Assembly: GCA_011525365.1 (NCBI GenBank)
Contig: WTGQ01000002.1
Coordinates: 2,929,948 to 2,993,947, forward strand
Source of the DNA: Acidobacteriota bacterium
GTDB taxonomy: Bacteria; Acidobacteriota; Thermoanaerobaculia; Multivoradales; Multivoraceae
Direction of reading: 5' to 3'
Length of the DNA stretch: 64,000 nucleotides
The notes below the pieces were generated by a model. It saw only the letters and a list, made by a program, of their open reading frames with translations. It was not told the DNA's origin and searched no databases. Of this stretch, positions 10,908 through 19,412 are shown one piece after another; the stretch's first letter is position 1, and each line of letters starts with the position of its first letter. The translations under genes and the position numbers were made by a program.

Positions 10908-11978
10908 ATGAGAGTCCGATCCCTCGCGGCCCTGGCCGCCATCCTCGCGCTGTTACTCACGGCGCCTGCTCTGGCAGCCGAAGGCGAGATCAAGCGGGCA
11001 GCCAACGGCAAGCCTGACCTGACCGGCACGTACGACGCCGCCACGCTGACGCCGCTGCAGCGGCCCGAGGAGTATGGCGAGAATCTGTACCTGACCCCGG
11101 AAGAGGCCGAGAAGATCGCGGTCGACGCGGCGAAGGCTCGGGCTGACCGCCACCAGGTCTCCGACCCGAACCGCGAAGCGCCGCCGGAGGGTGGGGACGG
11201 CTCACCCGGCGCGGCCGGCAACGTCGGCGGCTACAACAGTTTCTGGCTCGACCGCGGCACGGACACTTTCGCGGTGGACGGCAAGTTCCGTACGTCGATC
11301 ATCATCGATCCGCCGAACGGCCGCATGCCGGAAACCACCGAAGCGGCAAAGGCGAGATTCGCGGAGCGCGCCAAGCTGCGGCGTCCGAACGAGGGCGTCG
11401 CCTGGTGGCTCGAACTCGACGGCCCGGGCCCCTATGACGGTCCCGAGTCGCTGCCGATCAGCGAACGCTGCATCCTCGGCTTCACCGGCGCCACGCCGAC
11501 GTTCCCGAGCGGCTACAACAACTACAAACGCGTCGTGCAGACCGAAGACCACATCATGATCCTGATCGAGATGGTTCACGACGCCCGGATCATCCGCCTG
11601 AACGACGAGCACCCGAGTCCCGAGGAGCGGCGGTGGCTGGGCGATTCGGTCGGCTGGTGGGAAGGCGACACCCTGGTCATCGACTCGGTGCACTTCCGGC
11701 CCGACGGATTCCTGCGCGGCGCGACGAAGGACCTCCACGTCACGGAGCGGCTGACGCTCCAGCCGGACGGCAACATCCTCTACCACTTCACGATGAACGA
11801 TCCGGCCACCTGGGAAGCCCCCTGGTCCGGCGAGTACATCTGGAAGCGCGACCAGGAACGCGTCTACGAGTACGCCTGCCACGAAGGCAACTACTCGATG
11901 GGCGGCACGCTCCGCGGCGCGCGCATCCTCGAGGACGACTGGCGCGCCGGCAAGGCGGCCAGCACCGGCGGCGAGTAG
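10908..11978 (+). CDS. secreted protein of unknown function, tandem paralogue 3
   Basis: 356 aa with a Sec signal peptide (LLTAPALAAE). All family blocks are present, including KPDLTGTYDAATLTPLQRPE, GWWEGDTLVIDSVHF and YSMGGTLRGAR; it lacks the Gly/Ser tail of the other two. The leader resembles that of paralogue 1. It ends convergently, 10 bp from the next minus-strand gene. Function unknown. Confidence 0.85.
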   Translation: MRVRSLAALAAILALLLTAPALAAEGEIKRAANGKPDLTGTYDAATLTPLQRPEEYGENLYLTPEEAEKIAVDAAKARADRHQVSDPNREAPPEGGDGSPGAAGNVGGYNSFWLDRGTDTFAVDGKFRTSIIIDPPNGRMPETTEAAKARFAERAKLRRPNEGVAWWLELDGPGPYDGPESLPISERCILGFTGATPTFPSGYNNYKRVVQTEDHIMILIEMVHDARIIRLNDEHPSPEERRWLGDSVGWWEGDTLVIDSVHFRPDGFLRGATKDLHVTERLTLQPDGNILYHFTMNDPATWEAPWSGEYIWKRDQERVYEYACHEGNYSMGGTLRGARILEDDWRAGKAASTGGE

Positions 11979-11995
11979 TCGCTAGTAGCTACTCG
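11972..11995. terminator. hairpin built from two convergent stop codons
   Basis: Perfect 7-bp arms CGAGTAG (11972-11978) and CTACTCG (11989-11995) with a 10-nt loop. Each arm carries the stop codon of one of the two convergent genes. No T tract. Possibly a bidirectional terminator. Confidence 0.35.
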
Positions 11996-12672
11996 TTGCG
12001 ACGGTTCGGGCCGATCGCGATCTCGGTGATGTGAAGACTCAGACCCTCGCCGGCGACTAGACCGATCAGGCCGCTGGGATCGAGTTCGTCGGACGGAAGC
12101 TCGGCGACGACCTCGCCGCCAATGTAGAAGATCGTCTGTTCGCCGCGGATGTCAACTTCGAGGACGTTCTCCGCGGGTGACGTGGCCGGGACGTCGAGGA
12201 CGGATACGCCGTCATGAGCTGTCCAAGGCGTGAGTTCCTTGATCTCGTCGCCGGTGTGTTGGGCTATGCGGAACCGGCCCGCGTTGTCGATCTGGAAGGA
12301 GATGTAGGTTGGCTCGTCGCCTTCGAGGTCGCGGCCGCCGAGGAAGAGGCCAAAGGGCGTGTCGATGCGGGTTGAACCGGACCGCTCGGAGTCGCCTTTC
12401 GGGAAGAGGTAGGTCGTGCTCTTGACGGCGTAGTTGCCGGAGGCGAAGCGGCCCGGGTCCCAGAGCAGGCCGCCGGGGCCGGCGTAGACGTGCCAGCCGG
12501 GTCGCATGACGACGAAGTTCCTTTCGGCGGCTTCGTCGGAGCCGTCGTAGCGGACCTTCCAGTGTTCGGGACGCTCCAGGTTGTGGCCTGACTGGGCGGA
12601 AGCGGCTACAGGCGTCACGAGAATCGTGGCGACGATTCCGGCTGTGAGGCAGAGACTTCGACGGTGACGCAT
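11989..12672 (-). CDS. secreted protein, concanavalin/LamG-like fold
   Basis: 227 aa with a Sec signal peptide (ILVTPVAASAQSG). The body resembles laminarinase/LamG-like or 'DUF1080'-type jelly-roll domains: VYAGPGGLLWDPGRFASGNY, YISFQIDNAGRFRIAQHTG, EVDIRGEQTIFYIGGEVV and a closing GLIGLVAGEGLSLHITEIAI. It could bind a glycan or another ligand; no catalytic residues are evident. It lies 10 nt after the acylase stop and is very likely the third gene of the mogA-acylase operon. Fold assignment is by pattern only. Confidence 0.7.
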   Translation of the reverse strand: MRHRRSLCLTAGIVATILVTPVAASAQSGHNLERPEHWKVRYDGSDEAAERNFVVMRPGWHVYAGPGGLLWDPGRFASGNYAVKSTTYLFPKGDSERSGSTRIDTPFGLFLGGRDLEGDEPTYISFQIDNAGRFRIAQHTGDEIKELTPWTAHDGVSVLDVPATSPAENVLEVDIRGEQTIFYIGGEVVAELPSDELDPSGLIGLVAGEGLSLHITEIAIGPNRRNE

Positions 12673-12682
12673 CGGGACTCCT

Positions 12683-14908
12683 CTACTCCGGCTCGTAGAC
12701 CAGGCGCATCTCGGACACGACGTTCTTGCCGCCGTGGGCGAGCAGTTCCTCGCGGGCGAACCAGCTCGGCTTCATGGCGCCGACGGAGAACAGCTTCTCG
12801 GCCTGGTCGCGGTAGTGGGGCGAGTCGGGGCGGTCGCTCTGGCCGATCGGGGGCTGGGTGTAGCTGCGGATCGGGTTGCTGAGGATGACGACCTCGGTCG
12901 AGGTCTGGCCGCGGTTGCCCCAGCGGCGGCCGTCGGCGCGCGGTGGGCTGAAGCCGACCGAACGCATGGTCGCCATCCCGGCGTCGTTGAGCGAACCGCC
13001 GCCGACGGGCCAGGACACTTCGTCCTCCGAGTCCTGGCGCCCGACCCGGAACACGTCGCCGAAGGCTGCATCGAAGCCGCCCGGGCCCGAGTGGAGGGCC
13101 TCCGCCGCGGTGCCGATCGCCTCGACCAGGGCCGGCAACTCGTCGTCGCGGAGACCGGGCGGCTTCGGCGCCTCACGGATCAGTTCCAGGTAGTCGTTGA
13201 CCCGCGCGGTCATCTGGTTCATCCCGTCGCGGCCGACCAACTCCCGGAGAGCCTCGCGCCAGCGGAAGTAGGCGAGCGCGCCCCGGGAATCCGGCTCGGC
13301 GATGCCGTTCCACGCGTCGATCCGGCGGACGACCTCGACGTGGTCCTTCGAGCGCTTGCCGGGAACCGCGGCCTCGGCGCGTCGCAACTCCTCGACCCAG
13401 CGTTCGAACTGGTAGACCGAACGGTTGAGCGCCAGTTCGACGATCTCCTCTTCGCTCCACTTGCCGCCGGCTTCCCGTTTCGCCTCGAGCAGCGCGACGG
13501 CGGCGGCGCCACGCTGATGGGTGTAGAGAGCGGGCTGGTTGTAGAGGTAGGCCGCGTAGCGCTCGGGCACCAGGGGCGAGTCGACCAGCATCGTGTCCGG
13601 GCCGATGTTGTTGTTCTGCATGTAACCCCGCTCGGGGTTGAGCAGGGACATCAGGTCGGACGCCGGGTGGATGCCCAGCCACTCGGTTTCGGAGGTCGAT
13701 CCGTCGACGGGGCGGCTCCAGTCGTAGCCCTCCGGCCGGATCGGCACACGACCGGTCCGCCGGTAGTAGATGTTGCCGCCCGTGTCCGCGATCATCACGT
13801 TCTGCGGCATGATCTGGCGCACGTCCAGTGCCGCGGCCGCACCCTGGAAGTCCTCCGCGACCATGAACCAGTACTTGGACTCCAGGTAGCCGATCTCCTC
13901 TTCGTAGGCCAGGGCCGCGGCATACGCGCGGTCTCCGCGGCGAGCCAAAACCGGCCCGTGGTGGGCGTACCAGAACGTCGCCCCGCGCGGCTTCGCCTCG
14001 CCGGCCACCGCCACTTCGACTGTACGGCTCTCCAGTTGTCGCCACTCGCCGTCGTAGAGGTAGCGGCTCGCGTCCTCCGGGTCGAGCGTCAGTTCGTAGA
14101 CGTCGGCCGTGTCCGGGCCGCCGGTCGTGTGGGCCCAGGCGACGTGCTCGTTATGGCCCAGGTTGACGTAGGGGAAGCCCGACGTGGCGAAGCCGCTGAT
14201 GTGGATGTCGCCGGCGTGGAGCCGCAGTTCCCAGTAGCGGTGGCGTCCCAGCCAGGAGAGGTGAGGGTCGATGATCAGCGCGGCGGCGCCGAAGGTCGTC
14301 TGGTCGGGCGCCAGCGCAATCTCGTTGGACGCCCGCAGGTCGACGTCGAAGCTCGGCTCGATGCCGACCGCCCGCAGGTCGGAGCGCGCCTGCCCCGCCG
14401 GCCAGCTCCAGATGAACTGGCGGCTGAAGGCGACCGGCATGTAGACGTCGACCGGGCGGTCGCCCCACCAGTCCGGCACCTCGTCGGGATGCGCGTCGAG
14501 GTAGTCGTTGATGCCCGCGATGAACGCCGCCAGGTGCCGGCGGAGTTCCGGGTTCAGCTTCGCCTCGTAGTGGCGCTTCGCCGTGCCGTAGTGGTCCCAC
14601 ATCCGCGACTCGAGGTCCGACCGCACCCAGGCGTCGTTGTTGCCGGCGCCGAAGGCGGCGGCGTACTCGCCGAGGCCGAAGAGGTAGTTCTCGAGCAGTT
14701 GCGACAGCCGGTCCTCCGCCATGGCCCAGCCGGAGGCGTAGAGACCGGCCTCGGCGGACTCGGCGTAGATGTGCGGGACGCCCCAGGTATCGCGGTAGAC
14801 CGTCGCCTCCTCGCCGCCTCCGCCGGGCGGTCCGCAGGCCGCGGTCAGCGCGAAGAGCGGCGCCATCAGGGCCGTCGAAAGCACCGGCCGGGTGCCTTGC
14901 TTCTCCAT
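12683..14908 (-). CDS. penicillin acylase family protein (Ntn hydrolase), lipoprotein-like
   Basis: 741-residue N-terminal-nucleophile hydrolase precursor of the penicillin acylase/acyl-homoserine-lactone acylase family, which cleaves amide bonds of N-acyl compounds. The alpha-chain opening TVYRDTWGVPHIYAES and the helix GWAMAEDRLSQLLENYLFGLGEYA are typical. The autoprocessing nucleophile is Ser194 in RASNEIALAPDQT, though the residue before it is Ala rather than the common Gly. IIDPHLSW follows as expected. Start ATG 14908 is preferred over 14914 because AGGAGG then lies 6 nt upstream. The N-terminus looks like a lipoprotein signal (LFALTAACG). It is likely periplasmic. Substrate (quorum signal, beta-lactam or peptide amide) unknown. 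Confidence 0.9.
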   Translation of the reverse strand: MEKQGTRPVLSTALMAPLFALTAACGPPGGGGEEATVYRDTWGVPHIYAESAEAGLYASGWAMAEDRLSQLLENYLFGLGEYAAAFGAGNNDAWVRSDLESRMWDHYGTAKRHYEAKLNPELRRHLAAFIAGINDYLDAHPDEVPDWWGDRPVDVYMPVAFSRQFIWSWPAGQARSDLRAVGIEPSFDVDLRASNEIALAPDQTTFGAAALIIDPHLSWLGRHRYWELRLHAGDIHISGFATSGFPYVNLGHNEHVAWAHTTGGPDTADVYELTLDPEDASRYLYDGEWRQLESRTVEVAVAGEAKPRGATFWYAHHGPVLARRGDRAYAAALAYEEEIGYLESKYWFMVAEDFQGAAAALDVRQIMPQNVMIADTGGNIYYRRTGRVPIRPEGYDWSRPVDGSTSETEWLGIHPASDLMSLLNPERGYMQNNNIGPDTMLVDSPLVPERYAAYLYNQPALYTHQRGAAAVALLEAKREAGGKWSEEEIVELALNRSVYQFERWVEELRRAEAAVPGKRSKDHVEVVRRIDAWNGIAEPDSRGALAYFRWREALRELVGRDGMNQMTARVNDYLELIREAPKPPGLRDDELPALVEAIGTAAEALHSGPGGFDAAFGDVFRVGRQDSEDEVSWPVGGGSLNDAGMATMRSVGFSPPRADGRRWGNRGQTSTEVVILSNPIRSYTQPPIGQSDRPDSPHYRDQAEKLFSVGAMKPSWFAREELLAHGGKNVVSEMRLVYEPE

Positions 14909-14919
14909 GTCCATCCTCC

Positions 14920-15489
14920 TCAGCCCGCCGGCTTCCTCGCCGACTTCGGCCTGAACGCCTTGATCCGCTCCTCGTTTGTCGTCAGGTACGGCCCGCCGAT
15001 CAGGTCGACGCAGTACGGGATCGCCGGAAACACGGCGTCCAGGCACTCGCCGATCGCCTTCGGCTGCCCCGGCAAGTTGACGATGAGCGACGAGCCGCGG
15101 ATACCCGCCGTCTGGCGAGACAGGATCGCCGTCGGCACGGCCTGGAGCGACACCTGCCGCATCAGTTCGCCGAAGCCGGGCATCTCCTTCTCGCACACGG
15201 CGAGGGTGGCCTCCGGCGTCACGTCGCGCCGCGCAGGGCCGGTACCGCCCGTGGTCACGACCAGGCAGCAATCTTCCTCGTCGCAGAGTTCCCGCAGCGC
15301 CGCCGCGATCTGCTCGACCTCGTCCTCGACGACCCGCGCGGACGGTTCCCAAGGGGAAGTCAGGACCTCCGCCAGGTAGTCGCGGATCGCGGGTCCGCCA
15401 CGGTCCTCATAGACCCCGCGGGACGCGCGGTCCGAGACGGTCACGATGCCGATACGAGCAGGAGCGCCTGACGTGTCTTGATCCGCCAC
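14920..15489 (-). CDS. mogA: molybdopterin adenylyltransferase MogA
   Basis: 189-residue MogA-type enzyme that adenylates molybdopterin before metal insertion. Signature motifs are GIVTVSDRASRGVYEDRGGP, VTTGGTGPARRDVTPEAT, MPGFGELMRQ, AILSRQTAGIRGSSLIVNLP and PYCVDLIGGPYL. Start taken at GTG 15489; the longer ATG at 15558 would overlap pyrE. TAGGCT 7 nt upstream and no Shine-Dalgarno imply a near-leaderless mRNA. First gene of an operon with the acylase and a small secreted protein; no molybdoenzyme structural gene is in the window. The other molybdopterin gene (5453) is 9 kb away. Confidence 0.92.
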   Translation of the reverse strand: MADQDTSGAPARIGIVTVSDRASRGVYEDRGGPAIRDYLAEVLTSPWEPSARVVEDEVEQIAAALRELCDEEDCCLVVTTGGTGPARRDVTPEATLAVCEKEMPGFGELMRQVSLQAVPTAILSRQTAGIRGSSLIVNLPGQPKAIGECLDAVFPAIPYCVDLIGGPYLTTNEERIKAFRPKSARKPAG

Positions 15490-15496
15490 TCGCCGC

Positions 15497-15525
15497 AGCC
15501 TATCCCTGCCGCTCGTTGATACCCT
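15497..15525. promoter_or_regulatory. symmetric divergent promoter (mogA / pyrE)
   Basis: Minus TAGGCT (15502-15497) and plus TACCCT (15520-15525) are separated by exactly 17 bp. The plus element is preceded by TGA, an extended -10 (TGn). They are 7 and 8 nt from GTG 15489 and GTG 15534. The whole intergenic region is only 44 bp and neither gene has a Shine-Dalgarno. Confidence 0.55.
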
Positions 15526-15533
15526 CTCCGGCC

Positions 15534-16142
15534 GTGCCGGACCCGAAGAACGACTCACGATTGCACGAACTGCGGGCCCTGCTCCAGGAGCGGAGCATCG
15601 CCAAGGGAGACTTCGTTCTGACCTCCGGTGCGCGCTCGCACTACTACTGCGACACGAAGGCGACGGTGCTGTCGCCGCGGGGCTCGCGACTCATCGGTGA
15701 AGCCCTTTGCGCGCAGTTGCGGCCCTTCGCCGTCGACGCGGTCGGCGGGCCCGAAGTCGGCGGCGCCTACCTGGCGACCGCGGCATCGGTGGCGAGCGAC
15801 CTGGACGGGCGGCCGCTCTTCGGGTTTCTCGTGCGCAACAAGGCGAAGGGCCACGGCACGAGCGCCCGAATTGACGCCTCGTACCATCCGGACGGCCGCA
15901 AGCTGATCGTCGCGGGCCGCCGGGTGGCCGTGGTCGACGACGTCGTCACGTCGGCCGGCTCGATCCTCCGTGCGATCGAGGCGGTCGAAGCCGAAGGTTG
16001 CGAGGTCGCCGCGGTATCAGCCGTCGTCGACCGGCAGGAGGGCGGCGGCGATCGTCTGCGCAGCCTCGGCTACGACTTCCGGCCGCTGTTCGTCGCCGAC
16101 AGCGAGGGCGATCTCACGCTCTACTCCGGAGACGGACGATGA
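15534..16142 (+). CDS. pyrE: orotate phosphoribosyltransferase
   Basis: 202-residue enzyme of de novo pyrimidine synthesis, converting orotate and PRPP to OMP. Visible motifs are FVLTSGARSHYYCDTKAT near the N-terminus, GGPEVGGAYLATAAS, the catalytic loop VRNKAKGHGTSARID, and the PRPP-binding signature VAVVDDVVTSAGSILRAIEA. GTG start at 15534 chosen from the -10-like element 8 nt upstream and family length; a TTG at 15516 is possible. No other pyr gene is adjacent. The stop overlaps the ATG of the following cytochrome-like gene (ATGA), so the two are co-transcribed. Confidence 0.95.
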   Translation: MPDPKNDSRLHELRALLQERSIAKGDFVLTSGARSHYYCDTKATVLSPRGSRLIGEALCAQLRPFAVDAVGGPEVGGAYLATAASVASDLDGRPLFGFLVRNKAKGHGTSARIDASYHPDGRKLIVAGRRVAVVDDVVTSAGSILRAIEAVEAEGCEVAAVSAVVDRQEGGGDRLRSLGYDFRPLFVADSEGDLTLYSGDGR

Positions 16143-18361
16143 GGCGGAAGCGATCAGCGCGGGAGGGCCGGCGCTTCGCCGCCGGCGCGGCCGCCGTCGC
16201 GTTGGTCGCGCTGACGCTTGCCGGAATCGCCACCGACCCGGCCCCGGCCCACGTCCGGATCACGACGGACATCAACTTCGCGGAGGACGTGCGCCCGATC
16301 CTCCGCCGCTACTGCATGCCCTGCCACAACCCGAAGGGTTCGGCGCCGGACTACATCGACCTGACGACCTACGGCAACGACGCGAAGCCCGGCGCCCGCG
16401 CCTGGGCGGTGGCGATCGAAGAAGAACTCATGACCGGCCGCATGCCGCCGTGGACCGCCGACGCCCGCTACGACCACTTCCGAAACTCGCGGCGGATGAG
16501 CCAGCAGGAGATCGACATCGTCGTCGCCTGGGTCCAGGGCGGCGGGCCTCAGGGGCCCCGGCGCAACCTGCCGCCGCCGCTGGAGTTCATGGAGGAGGAG
16601 TGGGTGCTCGGCTACCCCGACCTGGTGCTCGAGCCCACGGCCGAGACGGTCGTCGAACCGGGACGACAGACCGCCTCCCACCGCGAGGTGCTCGCCGTCG
16701 AACTCGAGGAGGACGCCTGGGTTACCGGCTACGAGTTCCGGCCCCAGCACCCCGGTGTCGTCTACCGGATGGCCGCCTGGGTCCACGAGCCCGAGGACGT
16801 CGAGCCGGAGCAGCTCGAGGTCGAGGTCCAGGTCCCCTACGATCCTTTCCGCGACGAGGACGAACCGGAACCGACCCGGATGCGCACCGGCCGGGCCGGC
16901 CCGCACTTCCTCGGCCAGTGGCTGCGCGGCGACGACCCGGTCCTGCTCCCGGACGGCGCCGGCAAGCGGCTCCGAGCCGGTTCGAAGCTCGAGCTCGTCG
17001 TCGAGTACCGGCGACGTCCGAACGACGACTCGCGGATCGAGGTCCGCGACCGTTCAAGCCTGGGCCTGTTCCTCAACCAGACCGAGGACGAGGTCGAGCT
17101 CTGGGTCGAGAGCGCCCGGGCCGGCGGCGAAGTCACCCTGAAGGGTCGCCGCGCGGGCCGGCCGCAGACGACCAGTCTCACACTCACCGAACGCGCCCGC
17201 CTGATCGGCCTGCATCCGCACGTCGGCGACCGGCTCGCCAGCATGGAGGTTCGCGTCCACTTCCCCGATCAACGCGTGCAAACCGTGCTCTACGTCCCCG
17301 AGTACGACCCCGAGTTTCCGGCCAGCTACCTGTTCGAGGAGGCGATTCACGCAGCGCCGGGCACGCGGGTCGAGCTGATCGGATCGTTCGACGTCGGCAG
17401 GGCGAAGGAAACGATCGTCCAGCCCTTCGCGCTCCAGGTCGACTACGAGCTCGACGACCACCTCGTGCTGCCGGAGATCTTCGTGCCGCGCGACGAGCCC
17501 CAGTCCCGCGGCGGCATGCTGGCAGCCGGCCTCGGCGGCACCGACCTGCCGCCCGGCGGCGAGGGCGGCGCGACGCCGAGTTTCGCACCCAACCCGGCCG
17601 ACCCGAACGCCGCCGCCCACATGGACCACAACCCGCTCCACGGCGGCCAGTTCTTCATGGCGGCCAACAACTACCACCACCTGGAAGGAGCGCTGCCGAA
17701 CGCCGGCGAGTTCCGCCTCTACATCTACGACGACTTCAAGCAGCCGGTCGACCCGCGGAACTTCGGCGGCGACATCGTCTTCGAGGCCTGGAACGAGGAG
17801 ACCGAAGACTGGGACGAAACCCGCTATCCGATGGCGCCGGCGATCGGCAGCGACTACCTCATCTCCCAGATCCCCGACGAGCTCCCCAGCGAGTTCTTCG
17901 CCCACGTCTGGCTCGCCGGCGAACAGCAGCGCTACGACTTCTACTTCGAGGAGACGACGGTGGAGCCGGTCGGCGGCGCTTCCCGCGGCGGCGGCGCCAT
18001 TCGCGCCGGGCCGCACAGCCACGAGCGACCGCCGATGACGATCCCCGAGTACCCGACGGCGATCACCGCGCTGATGGCGCTCAAGCGCGACCGCGTCCGG
18101 TCCCAGATCGAGAACGGCGAATGGCTGACGCTCTACGTGCCCGCGTTCGACGCGCGCGACCTCGCCGAAGCGCTGCTGGAGAGGCTGGACGGCCTGAGCG
18201 CACGGGAGCGAGGCCAGGCGCGGCAGGCGATCGGCCGGGTCATGCAGAGCGCCGCGGAACTCGACCGCAGCGGCGACCTGGCCGACCGCGCCCGGGCGCA
18301 GCGGGCGTTCGAGCGTTTCGACGGTGGAGTCCGGGAACTGGTCGATCTGATCGAGCCCTGA
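16139..18361 (+). CDS. exported c-type cytochrome with monooxygenase (PHM)-like region
   Basis: 740 aa. An N-terminal signal or anchor (about residues 12-32) precedes DVRPILRRYCMPCH, a CxxCH haem-c site (C59, C62, H63); MTGRMPPWTAD provides a plausible distal Met. This arrangement is common in planctomycete and acidobacterial cytochromes linked to ascorbate-dependent monooxygenase-like proteins. The middle section has LIGLHPHVGDRLASMEVRVH and a conserved VLYVPEYDPEFPASYLFEE block like the copper type II PHM fold. A later block HNPLHGGQFFMAANNYHHLE is His-rich and metal-binding in appearance. The C-terminus is helical. Likely a periplasmic redox protein; reaction unknown. Translationally coupled to pyrE. 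Confidence 0.72.
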   Translation: MRRKRSAREGRRFAAGAAAVALVALTLAGIATDPAPAHVRITTDINFAEDVRPILRRYCMPCHNPKGSAPDYIDLTTYGNDAKPGARAWAVAIEEELMTGRMPPWTADARYDHFRNSRRMSQQEIDIVVAWVQGGGPQGPRRNLPPPLEFMEEEWVLGYPDLVLEPTAETVVEPGRQTASHREVLAVELEEDAWVTGYEFRPQHPGVVYRMAAWVHEPEDVEPEQLEVEVQVPYDPFRDEDEPEPTRMRTGRAGPHFLGQWLRGDDPVLLPDGAGKRLRAGSKLELVVEYRRRPNDDSRIEVRDRSSLGLFLNQTEDEVELWVESARAGGEVTLKGRRAGRPQTTSLTLTERARLIGLHPHVGDRLASMEVRVHFPDQRVQTVLYVPEYDPEFPASYLFEEAIHAAPGTRVELIGSFDVGRAKETIVQPFALQVDYELDDHLVLPEIFVPRDEPQSRGGMLAAGLGGTDLPPGGEGGATPSFAPNPADPNAAAHMDHNPLHGGQFFMAANNYHHLEGALPNAGEFRLYIYDDFKQPVDPRNFGGDIVFEAWNEETEDWDETRYPMAPAIGSDYLISQIPDELPSEFFAHVWLAGEQQRYDFYFEETTVEPVGGASRGGGAIRAGPHSHERPPMTIPEYPTAITALMALKRDRVRSQIENGEWLTLYVPAFDARDLAEALLERLDGLSARERGQARQAIGRVMQSAAELDRSGDLADRARAQRAFERFDGGVRELVDLIEP

Positions 18362-18392
18362 CCGGCGGACCCCAGGAGGCCGCCAAACCTGC

Positions 18393-18398
18393 TAAGGT
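18393..18398 (+). promoter_or_regulatory. -10-like TAAGGT
   Basis: GC-TAAGGT lies 83 nt before ATG 18482 (rpsN). The long leader in between may carry regulation; no clear Shine-Dalgarno beyond an AAGGAAA stretch. Confidence 0.3.
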
Positions 18399-18481
18399 AT
18401 GCGCTCCCTGCGCGCCGCGAGGGCGGACGCGCCGGACAGGCCAAGTCGGCACCGGAATCAGCCAAGGAAACACGGAACAAG

Positions 18482-18787
18482 ATGGCCACCAAGGCATCAG
18501 TCGCCAAGAACGACCGCCGCAAGAAGATCGTCGAGAGATACAAGGAGCGCCGCGACGAGTTGCGGGCGCTGGCGAAGGACGAGCGTCTGCCGCCCGACCA
18601 GCGCTTCGAGGCCCAGCGCCTGCTGAACAAGCTCCCCCGCGACTCCAGCCCGGTCCGCGTCCGCAACCGCTGCGCGGTCAGCGGCCGGCCACGCGGCTAC
18701 TACCGCAAATTCGGTCTCTCGCGGATCGCCCTTCGGGACCTCGCGCTGCGGGGCGAGCTCCCGGGCGTGATCAAGGCGAGCTGGTAG
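18482..18787 (+). CDS. rpsN: 30S ribosomal protein S14, long zinc-free form
   Basis: 101-residue S14 that helps assemble the head of the small ribosomal subunit. It is the long 'C-minus' type: the zinc-binding CxxC...CxxC of the short form is absent and only [20 protein letters not shown] is present. The C-terminus [14 protein letters not shown] is typical. It stands alone, flanked by a cytochrome gene and a TerB-like gene, not in the ribosomal spc operon where rpsN normally sits. It could be the sole copy that has moved, or a zinc-independent paralogue used when zinc is scarce. Confidence 0.96.
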   Translation: MATKASVAKNDRRKKIVERYKERRDELRALAKDERLPPDQRFEAQRLLNKLPRDSSPVRVRNRCAVSGRPRGYYRKFGLSRIALRDLALRGELPGVIKASW

Positions 18788-18791
18788 CGCT

Positions 18792-19358
18792 TCAGCCGCC
18801 CAGGGCCGCGGCCAGCTCAGCGAGCATCCGCCGCTCCTCGCGGGACACGCTGCCGAGACCGAGGAAGCCGCCGGCGGCTTCGGCGACGGCCTGCGCCCGG
18901 CTCATGATGTCGTCACGCACCGCCGCGGCGTCCGCTTCGTCGAGCTCCGCGACCAGCGCGGAAGCATAGCCCTTCCAGGCCTCGAGCAGCTCCGCTCCCG
19001 GACGCCGCTCCAGCCAGGCGGAGAGCAGTTCGGCCGCGGTCGACCCACGGGTCACCCCGGCATCCCTCGCGGCCTGCATGATGGCGTCGCGCTCCGCGGC
19101 GTCCATCGCGTGGTCCGACCACGCAACCTCGATCAGCGGCACCAGGCCCGCCGCCACCAGCGCCTCGCCGTGCATTCCCGCATCGAGCAGGGCGCCGAGA
19201 ACCTCACGGTGTGCGATGCCCGAAGCAGCGGCCAGCTCGTCGAGCTGTTCCTCGCGTTCCTTCTTCGCGCGGAGTTCGTCGATCAGCTTTCTGTCCATGT
19301 CGCGGAAGAAGGCATCCTCCAGTGAATCGCCGCGTTCGCGGAGAGCGTCGGTGGTCAT
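18792..19358 (-). CDS. hypothetical TerB-like helical protein
   Basis: 188 aa, no signal peptide, Ala/Glu/Arg-rich and almost entirely alpha-helical. The segment VAWSDHAMDAAERDAIMQAA resembles the acidic metal-associated helix of TerB/tellurite-resistance-like domains, and the C-terminal EERRMLAELAAAL is of the same style. An N-terminal charged coiled coil (DELRAKKEREEQLDELAAA) precedes it. It ends 4 nt from the convergent rpsN stop. Its promoter is the TACGAT element at 19413-19418. Function unknown. Confidence 0.65.
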   Translation of the reverse strand: MTTDALRERGDSLEDAFFRDMDRKLIDELRAKKEREEQLDELAAASGIAHREVLGALLDAGMHGEALVAAGLVPLIEVAWSDHAMDAAERDAIMQAARDAGVTRGSTAAELLSAWLERRPGAELLEAWKGYASALVAELDEADAAAVRDDIMSRAQAVAEAAGGFLGLGSVSREERRMLAELAAALGG

Positions 19359-19412
19359 CTGGCTCGCTTCCTGTGGGTCCTGGGGTGAGTCTCAGGGGCC
19401 GAAGGCGGCGGC

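Larger units (their letters stand above)
8468..11978 (+). repeat. tandem triplication of one secreted-protein gene
   Basis: Three head-to-tail paralogues (8468-9547, 9773-10852, 10908-11978) of 359, 359 and 356 codons, alignable end to end with very few gaps and long identical stretches. The spacers are 225 and 55 bp and are not alike, so the duplications are not brand new. Confidence 0.85.

Noticed and set aside
12734..15379. 881-codon plus-strand ORF opposite the penicillin acylase and mogA
   Set aside because: Low-complexity shadow; the minus-strand proteins have intact catalytic motifs.
15970..18969. 999-codon plus-strand ORF overlapping pyrE, the cytochrome gene and rpsN
   Set aside because: Arg/Pro/Ala-rich frame-shifted reading of three real genes on the same strand; no domain pattern.
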